Source of the DNA: Lobosporangium transversale | Taxonomy: Eukaryota > Mortierellomycota > Mortierellomycetes > Mortierellales > Mortierellaceae | Reading direction: 5' to 3' | Length of the DNA stretch: 64,000 nucleotides | NCBI RefSeq assembly: GCF_002105155.1 | Contig: NW_019029033.1 | Span: forward strand, 228,726 to 292,725 | In this document: piece after piece, positions 1 through 12,330 of the stretch | Layout: each line of letters starts with the position of its first letter | How positions within the stretch are numbered: position 1 is the stretch's first letter | Position numbers and translations under genes: made by a program | The notes under the pieces: model-generated | Database searches by the model: none | What the model was told of the DNA's origin: nothing | Seen by the model: the letters and a program-made list of their open reading frames with translations, nothing else

Positions 1-1248
1 ATAATTTCGTTGTCTGTCTCGATTTGTGGCAAGATATGTAGCTAAACCCCCTAGACCGAGCCCTGACCAGAATCCAGGCCTGAAACCTTCACTTCCTGCA
101 GTTGGCAAAGTTTATCAAAGAAATGCATCGCAATTTAGTCTTTTTTCTTGATTCAAATGTGAGGTCAACAAATGGATTTCATAAAACAAATGATAAAGGA
201 TACTCACCTGTGGGTTTATATCGGTAGTCGTTATTACCCCAACCACTTCCCCATCCGCTCCCCCAACCACCACCACCACCACCACCACCTCCGCCATGAG
301 GGCCAGATCCTGGAGGTCTATAAGGTGGAGGCGCATCATCATTTCTTCCTGATCGTTGGTGTTGAAGGCATGTGTTCAGGAAGGAAAAAAGAATAAACCC
401 AGCAATGCCAATCCATGTCCACAGATAGATTATTTCAATCCAAGACTGCCTTCTTACTATACTCCACGGTTAAGTTCAGTTCAAGGAGACTTTTGTTAAA
501 AAACAATATTAAAGATGAAGTAGTGTGCCTATAAAGAAGTAAGGACAAAAAAAAAAGTAACATCAAGGCTCGCTCAACATACCTTTAGATGCCCACTGAT
601 TGAACTTGGATGAAGACCATGATCCATAATGGCTGCTGAACTTATTAGTATAATGGAGTTTATATTCCAATCCACAGCTTCCTTTTAAAACATAGGGATC
701 ATCAGGGTGATTGTAACCTAGACGGGGGTTTTTTTAAAAAATTAGGCCTTCATCAAAAAAACTATATGTCAGCTGGCTACATGTCATGTTCCTCCATACC
801 TTCGCAATATACATCAAGTTCTCCAAAGCGCATGTTATCAGGTAAATCGGCCTCACATTTCCATTGAACGTCAGTCCCATCAAATCCAGCATTGATGCAT
901 TGCACTACCTCTAATTAATTAAAGCATAAAAAATAATAATAATAAAATATAAGCATAATGAATCGAACAATGTGATTAAGCTGTAGTAGAGCAAACATCG
1001 AGTGACTTACCAGGCTCATAATCTCCACAAGCACTTCCTCCTGTACAGCTGAGTTGTGGCACTGGCCTCGTCCTTCTCCCTGTTGTCATACGGTCTCGAT
1101 GCAATGTCAACGTCTGTACGTCTCGAAGGAGAACTTTTTTAGGGCTTCCTCCAAAGGCTTTTGCTACCGAGGAGCAGAGTAAAACAAGGGCTATTAAAAG
1201 AGTGACAAAGCCTATGCCTCGCCGCCTACGATTCGACTGCCAAGTCAT
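1..1248 (-). CDS. SARAF: SARAF-like store-operated calcium entry regulator (3' end beyond window)
   Basis: Five exons are visible: 1011-1248, 800-910, 583-717, 208-456 and 1-95 (partial), all with GT-AG borders and consistent phases, giving 276 residues before the edge. SARAF (TMEM66) is an ER membrane protein that restrains store-operated calcium entry through STIM. Seen: an N-terminal hydrophobic signal segment (about residues 11-31), then KKVLLRDVQTLTLHRDR and a PVPQLSCTGGSACGDY cysteine region, both hallmarks of the family. Cysteine-containing motifs such as DVQWKCEADLP and GSCGLEYKLHYTN follow. A transmembrane stretch (YLWTWIGIAGFILFSFL) comes next, then a cytosolic proline- and glycine-rich tail with a run of Gly followed by WGSGWGSGWG. 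The last visible exon encodes PGFWSGLGLGGLATYL, also typical. The ATG at 1248 starts the signal peptide. The stop codon lies outside the window. Family identity is strong; function in this fungus is inferred. Confidence 0.9.
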
Positions 1249-1348
1249 GGTCTATGATACAATAATTGTAGAAAAAGGAACGACGACTAATTTCAACAAT
1301 AAAGATTGAATGAATGAAAGAAATGGAATTAGAGAAATGAGGGACAAG

Positions 1349-1379
<31 letters not shown>

Positions 1380-1590
1380 ATATGCAAATAAGGTATTACT
1401 AAATAGAGATGAGAACGTGGCCGACGACCAGTGGGCCTTGAATTGTTTCTGTCAGTTTCGAAAAAATACTTCACATTTATTCATTTATTTGTATGTTGGC
1501 TTCGGTCTTTGATATCTAAAGGAAAATATTATAATAATAATGAAGGCTACTTTCCTAAAGATATTTAGTATATACTTTTCCTCAGTTTTT
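1249..1590. other. Intergenic, SARAF promoter side / GDI 3' side
   Basis: This spacer lies upstream of SARAF and downstream of the GDI stop, both genes being on the minus strand. It holds a T-run of about 27 bases at 1350-1376 and no supported gene. Short open frames here are rich in Lys because of the homopolymer. Confidence 0.6.
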
Positions 1591-3763
1591 TTAAGGCTGG
1601 CTGGCCATCTCCCTCTGTTCCTCCTCCTGAGTCTGACGTTGCTTGAGAACAAGATCCTTGCCAGTGATACGCTTGTACAAGTCCTTGACATCATCACATA
1701 CAGTCTCAAAATGAGATGTAGCATCGTATGATCTGGATACAAAGACCTGGTCCTTAGTGCCATCATGGATTGGTTCGGAAATGTTGGCAATCTGGACAAA
1801 CCTATTATCATTATTATTTAAATATGCACAGCAATTTTGTGTAAGTAATAGGTACGGGCTGATAATCAGAACAAATAGACTAACGGTAAACATTCCAGAT
1901 CAATAAATCTTACTTCTCGACAATAGGTCCAAGAAGGGCAAGGCCAGGCTGAATCTCCTCCTGTGGGTTGTCAGTCTCAACAACTGTGGAGACAATGGCA
2001 AGGTAGTGGTTCTTCTCGCAAACATTGTGCGAAGCGGAGACTCCAGCAATATAGATGTCATTCTGACGGTTGACTTGATTCTGGGGGATGATCAATTGGA
2101 ATGAATCAACGTTATCAGTGTTGGGAATAGGACCGCGAAGCAAGCAAATGGCACGGATGACCTTTGCGACAACCCGGACCTTGTCGGGGGCATAAGAGGG
2201 GTCGCAGATAACTTGGGAGCACTTGGCAGTCTCATTGCCAGAACGAACTCCAACAACCTTTCCGTTCTCGTACACAATCTCATCGACTGACTTGTCCAAC
2301 ATGTATGTGCCGCCATAGATAGCACTCAGTCTGGAATAAAAGTACATCATAGAGTCAGCTAAAAATCATGATCTATCACTACTAGAGCAATGGTAAAAGG
2401 CAGGGCAGAATTCCATATCTTACCGAGCAAAACCTTGAGGGAGCTCACCCAAACCATAGAGAGGGTAGAGGTAAGGAGACTTGCCCCAGCGGGCCATTGA
2501 AGACATGTAGAGCGTGATGCGCTCAAAAGTCTCGAGAGCAGGACGGGACAAGTAGCTATAATAAAAGTGTTAAGCACAGCGTATCAGAAATAAAAATAAA
2601 AAAATAAAATTCAGTACAAGCATGCCAAAACACACCTGTCCTCCAAATGCAAAGCTAAAGCATGGCCAATAAAGTCAATCGTGCCAGGCTCCAATCCGAA
2701 ATGCTTGTAAACGGCCTCCATAGGGGTGATGGCCATATCCATGCCCTGGTGAGTGCTGGGATCGTCTTGTTTGTAAGTCTGAACATACTCGAAGAATTTC
2801 TTGGCCCTACGCTTTTCGAAAATACCCATCAGAGGACTGCGGACGGCCTCCATCTCAGTGGCGGGAACCTTGGCAATTTTGCCATCGCGATATACATAGG
2901 AACCGGCGATCTGCTTGAACTCGAGGTAGCGTGTGACATCAGTGTGTGTCAGGATCTTGACGAGCTCACCGTTGGCCATCATGAACTTGGGGATCAAATC
3001 GATATTGTAGTCGCGATCCTTTCCAAGGCTTTCAGCAGGTGTCTCGCTATTGCGGAACTTTTTGTAAAGCTAAAGGATATATTTACAAGAAGCAATCATA
3101 AATAAATATGGACGCGTGAGCACTTGTTCTCTAGATGCTAATATTATCAAGCTTATTGAGCTAGCTTCTCTAATAGGGTGCATGAGAAGATAACAGTTGA
3201 GAGCTTTTTCTCTTATTTTTGGAAGAGAGTAGGATCTGGCAACCATAATGGCGCTCCTACTTGTATATGCTTCCAAACCCATGATCACTCTATACTTCAT
3301 ACGAGAGGCTGTAAAAAGGGTTCAGATAAGATCACCATAGCCTTACCTGAGACAAGTTCAAACTGGCACTTTCACCTCCATAGTAATCGTTACGGTCCAT
3401 GTGGAGGACCTTCTTGCCTTCGATCGAAAGAAGACCTGAAAGAATACACTCAGTTAGGCCGGTACCCATAACAACGACATCGTATTGCTCATCCTACGAA
3501 GTCGAAGATAGTCAGGTTAGAATTTCTGTGTAAATAAAAAGTAATTCTGTGCAGAGGTTATACCCTAATTGATAGCCTTAAGAAAATAAAATGCAGAAGT
3601 AACAAGATTGCTCATGTCTCAAGATGACAAAATAATTTGAGGTAATGACCAGAATTGGCAACCCATATGGTGGGGTTCATTACGGAGATTCTTCTGATAA
3701 GGAATCTGTGAGGTTGAGGTAGAAAGATGCTAGATGACGCGTTACAAAAGGACCACTCACCAT
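1591..3763 (-). CDS. GDI1: Rab GDP-dissociation inhibitor
   Basis: Six exons: 3761-3763, 3347-3493, 2636-3069, 2424-2555, 1914-2330 and 1591-1801, together 447 residues, the usual GDI length. GDI extracts prenylated GDP-bound Rab GTPases from membranes and returns them to donor compartments. Seen: the N-terminal dinucleotide-fold signature [17 protein letters not shown], the conserved [10 protein letters not shown], then [18 protein letters not shown] and [18 protein letters not shown] in the Rab-binding and effector regions. The C terminus ends with a Glu/Gln-rich stretch. The first coding exon is only the ATG: 3763-3761 is followed at once by GTGAGT, and exon 2 opens in frame with DEQYDVVV. 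The codon just before exon 2 in the unspliced frame is TAG, so the intron is required. A branch-point-like CTAAC precedes the acceptor. Confidence in the family is very high. Confidence 0.96.
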
Positions 3764-4224
3764 GGTTGCTTGGAACTGTTTAATGAAAAAGATGAAAGTT
3801 AAAAGATAGAAGTAAAATGATATGTTTGTGCTGTGGCAAGGAGGGCTGGACAAAAAGATGAAAATGAGGAAGAAAAAACGACACCCTGGTCAAGTTAGAG
3901 GCGTGTGAAGACGATGTCCTTTATTTCCTATCCATATATTACAGGTAATAACGGATGCGCATACTAATAAGTAATATAACCCCTTTTTTCTCTTGTTTCC
4001 ACAAGACCATTCGACCATTTCGCCAGAAAGGATATGCACGCGTAGGCAAAGAACAGTGTTAGGTTCACGTTTCCAGGTTTTGCACATTACTAAAATTCGG
4101 TCCTAGGCTTCATTGTTAACCAAAATTGATCCAATTGTGTGATCGCAGTAACATCGTGCGGATTAAAGATTCGACAACCATTAAAAAAGAAAAACTACAT
4201 TATTTCATCGAGGTAGTTTCATAA
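3764..4224. promoter_or_regulatory. Divergent promoter region between GDI and FCP1
   Basis: This 461-bp region separates two start codons facing away from each other and must contain the promoters and 5' leaders of both genes. I see no convincing TATA element or coding frame. The role is inferred from gene orientation. Confidence 0.5.
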
Positions 4225-7200
4225 ATGCCAAACAACCATTTTGTGCACCGTATTCCGGAAGCTCACACGCCTGCAACAATTATTGCTGTCAGAACGTCAA
4301 GGGGGAAGACACACTCCAAGGGCGACGAACTAATCGAGTATGAGTACAAAGAAACAGTCAAGGGCTTTGTCGACGACGACACTACATCAGAACAGGCTCG
4401 AAGGGCCGAGATACGAGCTGCTAAAGATGGTCAGGTTGAAGCAATCAATGTTTCAAAGGGACAGATCATTCAGGATGAAGCGTACGTATAGTAGTATATC
4501 CATCATTGTTCACCTCTCAGGTTTAATCTACTCACTCTACATGAAAGTGTGACAGAATAAACCACGCTCACTCCTTCCTTGACCTCTGTCTTATGTTGGT
4601 CATTTCCACTCCAAATTTTTGTTATGGCTTTTGCCATCATTTAAGCCTCTATTTAACACTCTCATTGCTTAATTACCTGTAGCACGGTATTGATGGAATA
4701 CAAAGGATGCGATCATGAGACGCGATACACAGACATTTGTGCTGAATGTGGGAAAACTGGACTTCCTCCAGAGGCACAAGTCAACATGACCCACGATGCA
4801 ACATCTTTGAGCGTTAGTCGTTCGGTACGCGCACCCTCTGTTCCCAACCAACCATTATATCATGGACATTCTGTATAGCTCATGTAAACTGACAGCTTGA
4901 TGGTTTTGTTACCAAATATAGGAGGCAGCGCGGTTAGAGAAAGCCACTGTGCAGCGCCTTGTTGCAGAAGGAAAACTTTCGCTCATTGTAGATTTGGATC
5001 AGACCCTTATTCACGCGACGGTTGGAACAGCCATCGATGAATGGATAAATTCACAAGGCGAGATGCCAAAAGTATGGATTAATACGTTAATATTGAGTCG
5101 GTCGATTTTAAGCCTCTTGTCTGTTGACTCTTTCTAATTATCTGGAGAATTGAGCTCCTTCCATATACCTATAGGATATCAAAATGTTTCCATTGCCTGA
5201 CAGCCCCACACCTTATTATATCAAACTTCGGTAGGTCTCCGTGGAATGGTATGATGATCCGTACTTTTGTCTTCATACTTATTAATTCGAGTCCTTCTTA
5301 ACTACCCCGTACTTAATAGGCCCCATCTGGAGATATTTTTGAAGGAAGTATCTCGTGCTTACGAGTTGCACATTTACACAATGGGAACTAGAAATTATGC
5401 AGCAGCGGTTGCTAATGTTATTGATCCAGAAGGCCGGTATTTTAGTCAACGTATTCTTTCCAGGGATGAGAATTCACGTGAGTTTTGCGAACGATCCACG
5501 CAATGTGTTTATACTCGATCTGAACCTAGATACTTATATTCATTATTATTATTAATACAAACTTAGATATGACTCAGAAAAGTATCCAACGCCTCTTCCC
5601 CTGCGATGACTCAATGGTGGTTGTGATTGACGATCGTGCGGATGTCTGGCGGAATTCACCCAACTTGGTCAAAGTGCATCCTTGTAAGCCTGGCTCCTTG
5701 ATCGCTAGCTTGATTTATATTTATTTGTTTTATTTTTATTTTATTTTTATTTTATTTTTTTTTTATTTTTTTTTTTTTAAAAAAAAGGATTTACCACTGA
5801 CAAGTATGGGTCATATTAGATGAATACTTTATAGGAACTGGCGATATTAATGCAGCACATCTGCCGAAACAAGGAACACCAGTAAAATCGGACTCAGCAC
5901 CATCTGCAGAATCAGCAAAGGAATCTATTGACTCACTTGAGACTTCTAAAGCCGTACCTCAGTCCACTGATAAATCATCTCCGGATGCCAATACCTCCGC
6001 AGAAACAAAGCCTGTCGTGCCACCAAATACTGACATAGCTAACAAAGCACAGAAACCGAAAGCTCCTGTCTTGGATGATAATGATGACGAATTAAAGCGC
6101 GTTTCAAATGTAAGTCTCCGCTAATGACCACATCAATCTTCTGGTTTTGATCAGTTGCCGGTATTGTGTATCCACTATGGCTTTCAACTTTGCTGATCTC
6201 GTTAATGAACATGCATTCTAGATTCTCATGGATATCCATGAGCAATTTTTTGATGTTATGGAGAATCACAACGCAGGCTATACTAAGGAGGCGCCCGATG
6301 TCAAGGTATATGAAAGATTGCGTTATGTAGCTCTGATGCGTCCACTGGATGCAAATTTATCCCTTAATGCTGATCTTCCATTAATGTGTTTTAATTGGAC
6401 ATAGAAAATCATAACCAACATGAAAAGACGTGTTTTGCAGGGAGTCCATCTGGTGTTTAGTAGTGTTATCCCGTTGGGTCAGGATCCTCAACGTGCGGAC
6501 ATTTGGAGGCATGCACAACACTTTGGCGCGGCTTGCTCACACGACATCCGGTCCAGCGTAACACATGTTGTTGCGGCTAAGGTATAATAGATAGCATTTA
6601 ATTTACATACTTTGCTTCCGACACGTAAAGGGCTTTTAACTGCATTCCTTAGCTCTAATAACGTCACTTACTTTATAAATTCTCTTAGCCTGGGACTGCA
6701 AAGGTGAATAAGGCGAGACAGAACAAGAAAATTCATATAGTGCGACCGGAGTGGCTCTATGATTCAATTGCAAAGTTTCAAAAACAAGATGAATCCAAGT
6801 ACCTACTATTGGGTGACGCTGGTAAATCCACATCAACTGCGACAACACCTCAATCTCAGGCGGAAGGAGGGGAAGATACAGGATTGGATGACGACAGTAT
6901 AGACGATGAGGACCAAGGAGGTATCTCTGAAGGTATGGACGAGAACCATAACCCCCTGAGTATTGACAAAGCTGTCATCAATGAGCATTTAAAGGCTATG
7001 AATTGGGGTGATTTGGAGAAGGAAATCGAGGATGAAGTCGGCGATGATCTGGATGAGTCTGAGTTCGATAGTGACACAAGGTAAGCACAAGTTATTTCGT
7101 ATATTTTGTATTGCTTTGTTTTATTTTATTTATTTTATACTCTTAATCGCGAGTTTTGTGCAGGTTCTTTACGATCATTGGAAAGTCCACACATTAAAAT

Positions 7201-7760
7201 GCTTTTTTTTTGCTCTCTCGCATAGCAATGCACAGAGTGATGCTAGCACAGATGGAGGCAAATCACCACTTGTAAAATTGAAACGAACTCGGATACCTCG
7301 CAAGTCAGGTTTGGGTACGTCTGTGACTTATGGAGATGGCACAAACAGCAGCAGTAGTAGTGATGATGAAGGGAATAATCATATATCGGCACGAGACGAA
7401 CTGATGCTGGATGGTTTAAAGAAAGTAGCCGAAGGCCGAGAATCGGAGGAGAGCGATGGTGAGATTGATTATGAGAATGGGTCAGATAGTGATGGTGATG
7501 ATGGAAATGACAGTCAGGACAATGGTAGCGATATAGGTCAACCCGCAAGACCAAAGAAGCGGAGACGACTTAGCTATGAAAGTAAAACTAGAGGCGATAA
7601 TGATGATGAGAATGGAGCGATACACCAGGGAGGGGCAGAAGCGGATGATGAAGGCAATATGGACTATTCTAGACAGCAACCAGAAGATGAGGACGAAGAC
7701 GACGATGTTTTCCTGAGTAACCTCGAGAATGACCTTGAAGCACAGTTAAACGAGGACTAA
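4225..7760 (+). CDS. FCP1: RNA polymerase II CTD phosphatase FCP1
   Basis: Eleven exons: 4225-4481, 4683-4824, 4922-5071, 5175-5230, 5320-5477, 5567-5683, 5820-6109, 6222-6305, 6405-6581, 6689-7080 and 7226-7760, giving 785 residues. FCP1 dephosphorylates Ser-P in the Rpb1 C-terminal repeats so the polymerase can be recycled. Seen: an N-terminal lipoyl-like region and a cysteine pair (CDHETRYTDICAECG), then the catalytic DxDxT motif in SLIVDLDQTLIHATV with D157 and D159. ELHIYTMGTRNYA and VVVIDDRADVW complete the FCPH domain (to about 293). A BRCT domain spans about residues 420-510 (GVHLVFSSVIPLG to VRPEWLYDSI). The tail is long and strongly acidic with a KKRRR cluster, as in yeast and animal FCP1. 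The intron at 5684-5819 holds T and A runs. All exon phases close. Confidence 0.95.
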
Positions 7761-8074
7761 GAGGGCCCAAAGAAGAGGGAAAAAATTACTAACAATGTCA
7801 AAGATCAAGAGAGCGAAAAATGTAAATTTAAATACATGCCCAACATGGATTCAATGGCCAATTTTATGTTACTAAAAAGTTCTAAATTAAACTCTGTACT
7901 CTAAAAGATTTGTAAATACTTTTAAAAAGAAATCAGACAACCGACTTTGAGAACCATGTCCTGACCCTTAACAAAAGGAAAATAAAATAAATAAAATTAA
8001 TGATTATGGGCGTTATGAAAAAAGGAAAAAAACAATACCGCACTCTTAATCTCACTTTATCTTCCCTCTTTGCA
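7761..8074. other. FCP1 3' flank
   Basis: AT-rich spacer following FCP1. AATAAA-like strings near 7978-8000 could serve polyadenylation. No gene seen. Confidence 0.5.
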
Positions 8075-9425
8075 ACCCCCCTTGGAAAGTCCAGGAACTG
8101 TTTGATTTGTTGGTGAGTTCTTAGAGTGAAATGACCTTTTACGTTGCATATGTGTCTTCAGGACTTTCCATATTACACTTGTCAAATCAATATGGGGAAA
8201 GATCGTTGTTAAGGCTACTCATGGTATCTTACTGATAAAGCGCTACAGAGTTACAAGAAATACATTGAGAAATTTGTATTTTATCATAACTTCCCAAAGT
8301 AACACAAATCATTACAGGGCTCTAACTACCATAAATGCATTTCTGTAAAGTCTTATTTGGCTTCTATTCCTCGATTGATTTTCCCAATCTCATCAAGGCC
8401 CATAGTTCTACAACCACAGAACTTAGATTCAAATGTCCAAGTTTATGTGGGATATAGGATGCGTATCTGAAATGCGCTCGCCTTGAAATCCTAGCCTTTC
8501 GTGAGATGGATGTGCTCGAGGATGAAGTCGATCTAGCCTTTCAAATCCAACTTCTTGGACGGTAACACGGACAAAGTTATTCCTCCAAATGTGAACGTGA
8601 ACACATTACGCTGTAGTAGGTCTCATATATCCAGTCCCATGTTAACTAAGAGCTGTCAAGGATTACGTTCATTAAGCCTCAGTGGTTATGAATGGGATGC
8701 CCGAATCACAGATCGAATACATGCTGGTTTCTACAGGATAGTTTTCATTCATCGACCCTACACAATGGCAAGTCTATCAGATCTATGCCTTCTATGAATG
8801 GAAATAAACGAGGATATGGCGGCAGTCCTCAGATAGATAATAGGATCAAAGCGGCTAGTTGTTCCATATTGTAAATTATATTCACTCTCCATTCGTGAGT
8901 CACTAACAGGCGAGCGGGAGGTTTTTGAGAATGGATACAGAGTTCAAAAAAGAATGAATCAAAAGCTCTTCGTTACAGTTGAAAGGATGGAGTCCGACAT
9001 ATACAGCTGCACGGCCGATGCCATTGTTCAGACCGTCTTTTCCAGCTGTCGAGTCCGAAAACTCTGGGGGCCTAAACTTACAATAACAGGGGTTATAGTG
9101 CTGTAGGATTGGCTGGCGCTGAGCTGACAGAAATAAGGGATAGCCTTGAGGCTGATGTTGATATAACTTCAAAAAGCGTGCGGAAGTGGCGTACTGCGTT
9201 TAGGCAACTGAGTAGGCTAATTCAATTATGAAATCTTTATTTAGCAGAGGAAATATATCGGTGCGAGGAATTTCAGATGCTGGACTTGAGGATAAGAGCA
9301 GATCTGGATGAACTACTCAATCTGGAGTTTGTGTTTGCTATTCTTCATGCGCGGTTACCATCAGTTAATACAACCTGAGGGTATGACATGGATTATAACT
9401 AAATGATCATGTATCGAGTGTTTGC
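8075..9425 (+). pseudogene. Decayed F-box/LRR gene
   Basis: The DNA follows the intact F-box/LRR gene at 22104-23660 along most of its length but has many stops and frameshifts. Recognisable blocks include the F-box end (a DNA match to TTCCATATTACACTTGTCAA near 8166), the conserved segment around 8640-8680 (SCQGLRSLSL in translation), and the FYRIVFIHRPYT segment near 8735-8765, which equals FYRTVFLHHPYT of the intact gene. The C-terminal part near 9190-9390 matches the segment reading KQLGRLTRL in the intact copy. No frame stays open for more than about 80 codons. It is therefore a dead family member; its borders are approximate. Confidence 0.8.
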
Positions 9426-10529
9426 AAGGCTGCTTTGTCTTATCCTAGAGGCCATTTAGATGCATCATACTATCCCAGGCTATTCAATAAACGCGGTAAT
9501 CAAAGTAAGTTAGGAATCCTTTTTTCGAAAGACATAATAATAGCAGCAGTTGCGTTAAATGGAAAGGGAAAGGGATCAGCATGTTTATTATCCCATCGCG
9601 CATACAAGGACATACCCCTTTCTCACTGTTGACGTTGTTCCCATTTGTCCCATTTCAAAGCTGTTGTTCTGTTCTTTTATTTCCAAGATCAGATAGCTAC
9701 ATGATAATAGAAAACAATAAAAATAAATGAAACAAAATACCCATCCGTCTTTCTTTCATTCTTTTTAATTCTTTCTATTCCTTCCTAATAGAGATCTCGC
9801 AGTCTTTGTGTTGGTGCCAATGCCACTACTATTGTTCTTCGATAAATTTTCACTGCTTGCTATTCTTTTTTCCTTCTTATCCTGTCATTCATCCGTCAAA
9901 TGCTTTGAATAGACCAAAAAGGAAATGCTCATGAAGCAGCAAAGAACTAGCCAATGAGACGCAGACATTTCATCGATCTTTTAGAATTCACGCGACTTTA
10001 GCTTTTTTGAAAGATGAGTGAGATGAGAAAGGGAGATAGCAAAATGGAGAGGAATGAATATGTGAACATTTGAAAAACTAAATATACTCGCTGAATAAAA
10101 GACTTTTTTTTTTTCTTTTCTTTTCTTTTCTCCTCACCCTCCACTGCCTTCCACTGCCCTCACAAACAATAGCCCTTGGCAAACCAACCCTGACATACAG
10201 GATCGGACCCCCGTCGGCGTCGTCAATCAAGTGTGTAGCTTATGAACACATGTAGTGCTTCGCTTTCGACTTCCCTGTTGGCCACTATCTACTGTCCACT
10301 GTCCGCTCCCCGCCGTAGATCTAAAAAAATCCACCCCGCCGGGACACAGATAGCTCTGGACATCGATGGCCCATGATATGTCCTGCCCCGCAAATGGTAA
10401 GGCAATAAGCGGATTTTATGTGGTGCTATACAATGTTTCCGTTGGACTCGGCGGATGAAAAAGAAGTCAGACTTTTGAAGGTACAGTCTACTAACCCGTT
10501 TTTATTTTTTTAAAAGGAAAAAAAATAAC
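9426..10529. other. Spacer without recognisable gene
   Basis: No coding region could be supported. The left part is AT-rich. 10130-10420 is richer in GC, with short tandem duplications (TCCACTGCC twice near 10140, ACTGTCC twice near 10290). Function unknown. Confidence 0.5.
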
Positions 10530-11100
10530 TATGCTAGATTCCAGGAACAACGATGGGCACAGCAGAGGGCAGCAGGAAAACAAAAACAAAAACAATACAA
10601 AAGTAAAAAAGAAAGAAAGTACACAAATAAAGAAAGAAAATAAGAAAAAGAAAGATAAAGAAAAAAAAAAAAAAAAAAAAAAGAACGATGCGAAGGACCC
10701 ACCGCAGAATCACTTCGAGGGACCAAATCGAAGGACCAAATCGAAGAACTGCCTGGAAGAGCCACCTCGGAAGAACTAACCTCGAAGAACCAAAGGGTTG
10801 CCTTGATGGTAGCTTCAAAGCAGACCCAAAAAAAGCTGATCCGTGGAACACAATCCACAGACGCATCTAAAACGCAAACTCACAAAAATCACACCGAAAA
10901 AAAAAAAAAAAAAAAAAAAAAAACGCACACACTCAAAACACATACAAAAAACATATCCAAAACAAACGACAGCTGCCGCAACCAAACCAAAACAACAGTG
11001 GCTACCTCAACTGAAGGCCTTTCATAACCAAAATCATTTAAAGACTACTCAGAAAGTCCAGCCAACCGAAAAAAAACTATCGAGGCCAGTCAATTAAGAT
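10530..11100. repeat. Purine-rich low-complexity tract
   Basis: Long A-rich runs interrupted by G and C, with A-homopolymers at about 10665-10682 and 10898-10923. The segment 10690-10800 contains imperfect direct repeats of GACCAAATCGAAG. Open frames here are Lys-rich and reflect composition only, so I do not call a gene. Confidence 0.6.
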
Positions 11101-11199
11101 ACCATCATCTAAAAAACACGCCCAAATTTGAATACGAAGCACTAAAGTAATTTTATACCGCTAGGACAAAATCTTATATAGTGTGTCCCAGGTTCTTGA

Positions 11200-11849
11200 T
11201 TCCAATGCTTGCTAAACAACTGATACTCTGCCAATTGCCTACAATCCATTTCGTATTCTCAGCTTGAATCTGTTGATGCCCAGCGGTTTCAAGCGACAGT
11301 GTGGTGCAGCTAGAGTACATCGGTAATTAAATAGCAAGCGCGAAGACCCTGATTCAGAATGATTTTCAAACACCCGATAATCGGCCAAATGTTCACAACC
11401 TATGTCACACCCTCAGGCTATATGTGTTGGTGCTTATCTCCATCGAATGGTAACGCATATAGGCTCTTCAGGTTTGCTAGTTCGTCCAGACCTACTCTTA
11501 ACCTTAAGTCCAGTGTACGAATTTCTTTAGGTCGTGAATAATGTCCTGTCAAGTTAAGGATCTGCAGCTAAGTCAGCCTGCCTAGTCGCCTAAGCGCAAT
11601 TTGCTCCTGCATACTTTTTAAATTCTCTTGACCAGCAGCAGCTTCAAGTTGGACAGCCAACTTGATGAGACTAGTGCTAACCCATTATGCACCGTCAAAA
11701 ATATCTCTCATTGTGCTTTTAGGTCCACACGGATCCTTCACACGCGGACAGTTTGATAGGGTGGTTTGAATAGTGCCATTTGCCTTGATTGGATTCTAGT
11801 GCCTTAACTGTTTCGCAGAGCTTCCTTTTCGCATTAAGTGTATATCAGC

Positions 11850-11887
<38 letters not shown>

Positions 11888-11930
11888 CCTGCTCATCTGT
11901 TAGTGATTCTAGCATAGAGGGTACACCGCA
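11200..11930 (-). pseudogene. Decayed F-box/LRR gene, C-terminal part
   Basis: On the minus strand, 11370-11930 follows the C-terminal LRR half of the intact gene at 12331-13812, with stops, indels and an A-run of about 33 bases at 11851-11884. A further 90-bp piece at 11200-11290 matches the extreme 3' coding region of the related gene at 28337-29909, so that end appears twice. The N-terminal half with the F-box is missing. This is a truncated relic; its edges are approximate. Confidence 0.75.
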
Positions 11931-12330
11931 TCGACTTGCTGTATCTACCACCGAGTGACCAACAACTCCTTTTAAGTGAATCTACTTTGAGGAGTATCAT
12001 TCCAACAAATCAATGCACTGCTTCACTACAACTGAGCCTCAACCATTATCCTTACCCAATCTTTTTCAAATGCAGCTTGACGTTATTGCTTCTTACAATA
12101 TGGGAACTAGCCCTGTTTGTGACGGAGGATCCCTGAAATTTTCTCAACAATTTACATCATTTACGCCTGATTATGCTTCATTTGAGATATAGATTTATCT
12201 GTTGGATCTTTATTACTGCCATCATAACACTGCCATTAATAAAAGTAAATATCCCTCGGAATGCTCGTGTCGAGGAGCAGAATGCCTTCGATTCCTTTAT
12301 TAAACGGTTATATTATGCGAACGTAGTAAG
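11931..12330. other. Spacer
   Basis: About 400 bp between the truncated relic and the stop codon of the next F-box gene. No coding or repeat structure is supported. Confidence 0.4.

Noticed and set aside
172-396. Plus-strand His-rich frame
   Set aside because: Antisense of the Gly-rich SARAF exon on the minus strand.
10531-11097. Lys/Asn-rich open frames
   Set aside because: Purine-rich low-complexity DNA with no conserved sequence; composition alone keeps the frames open.
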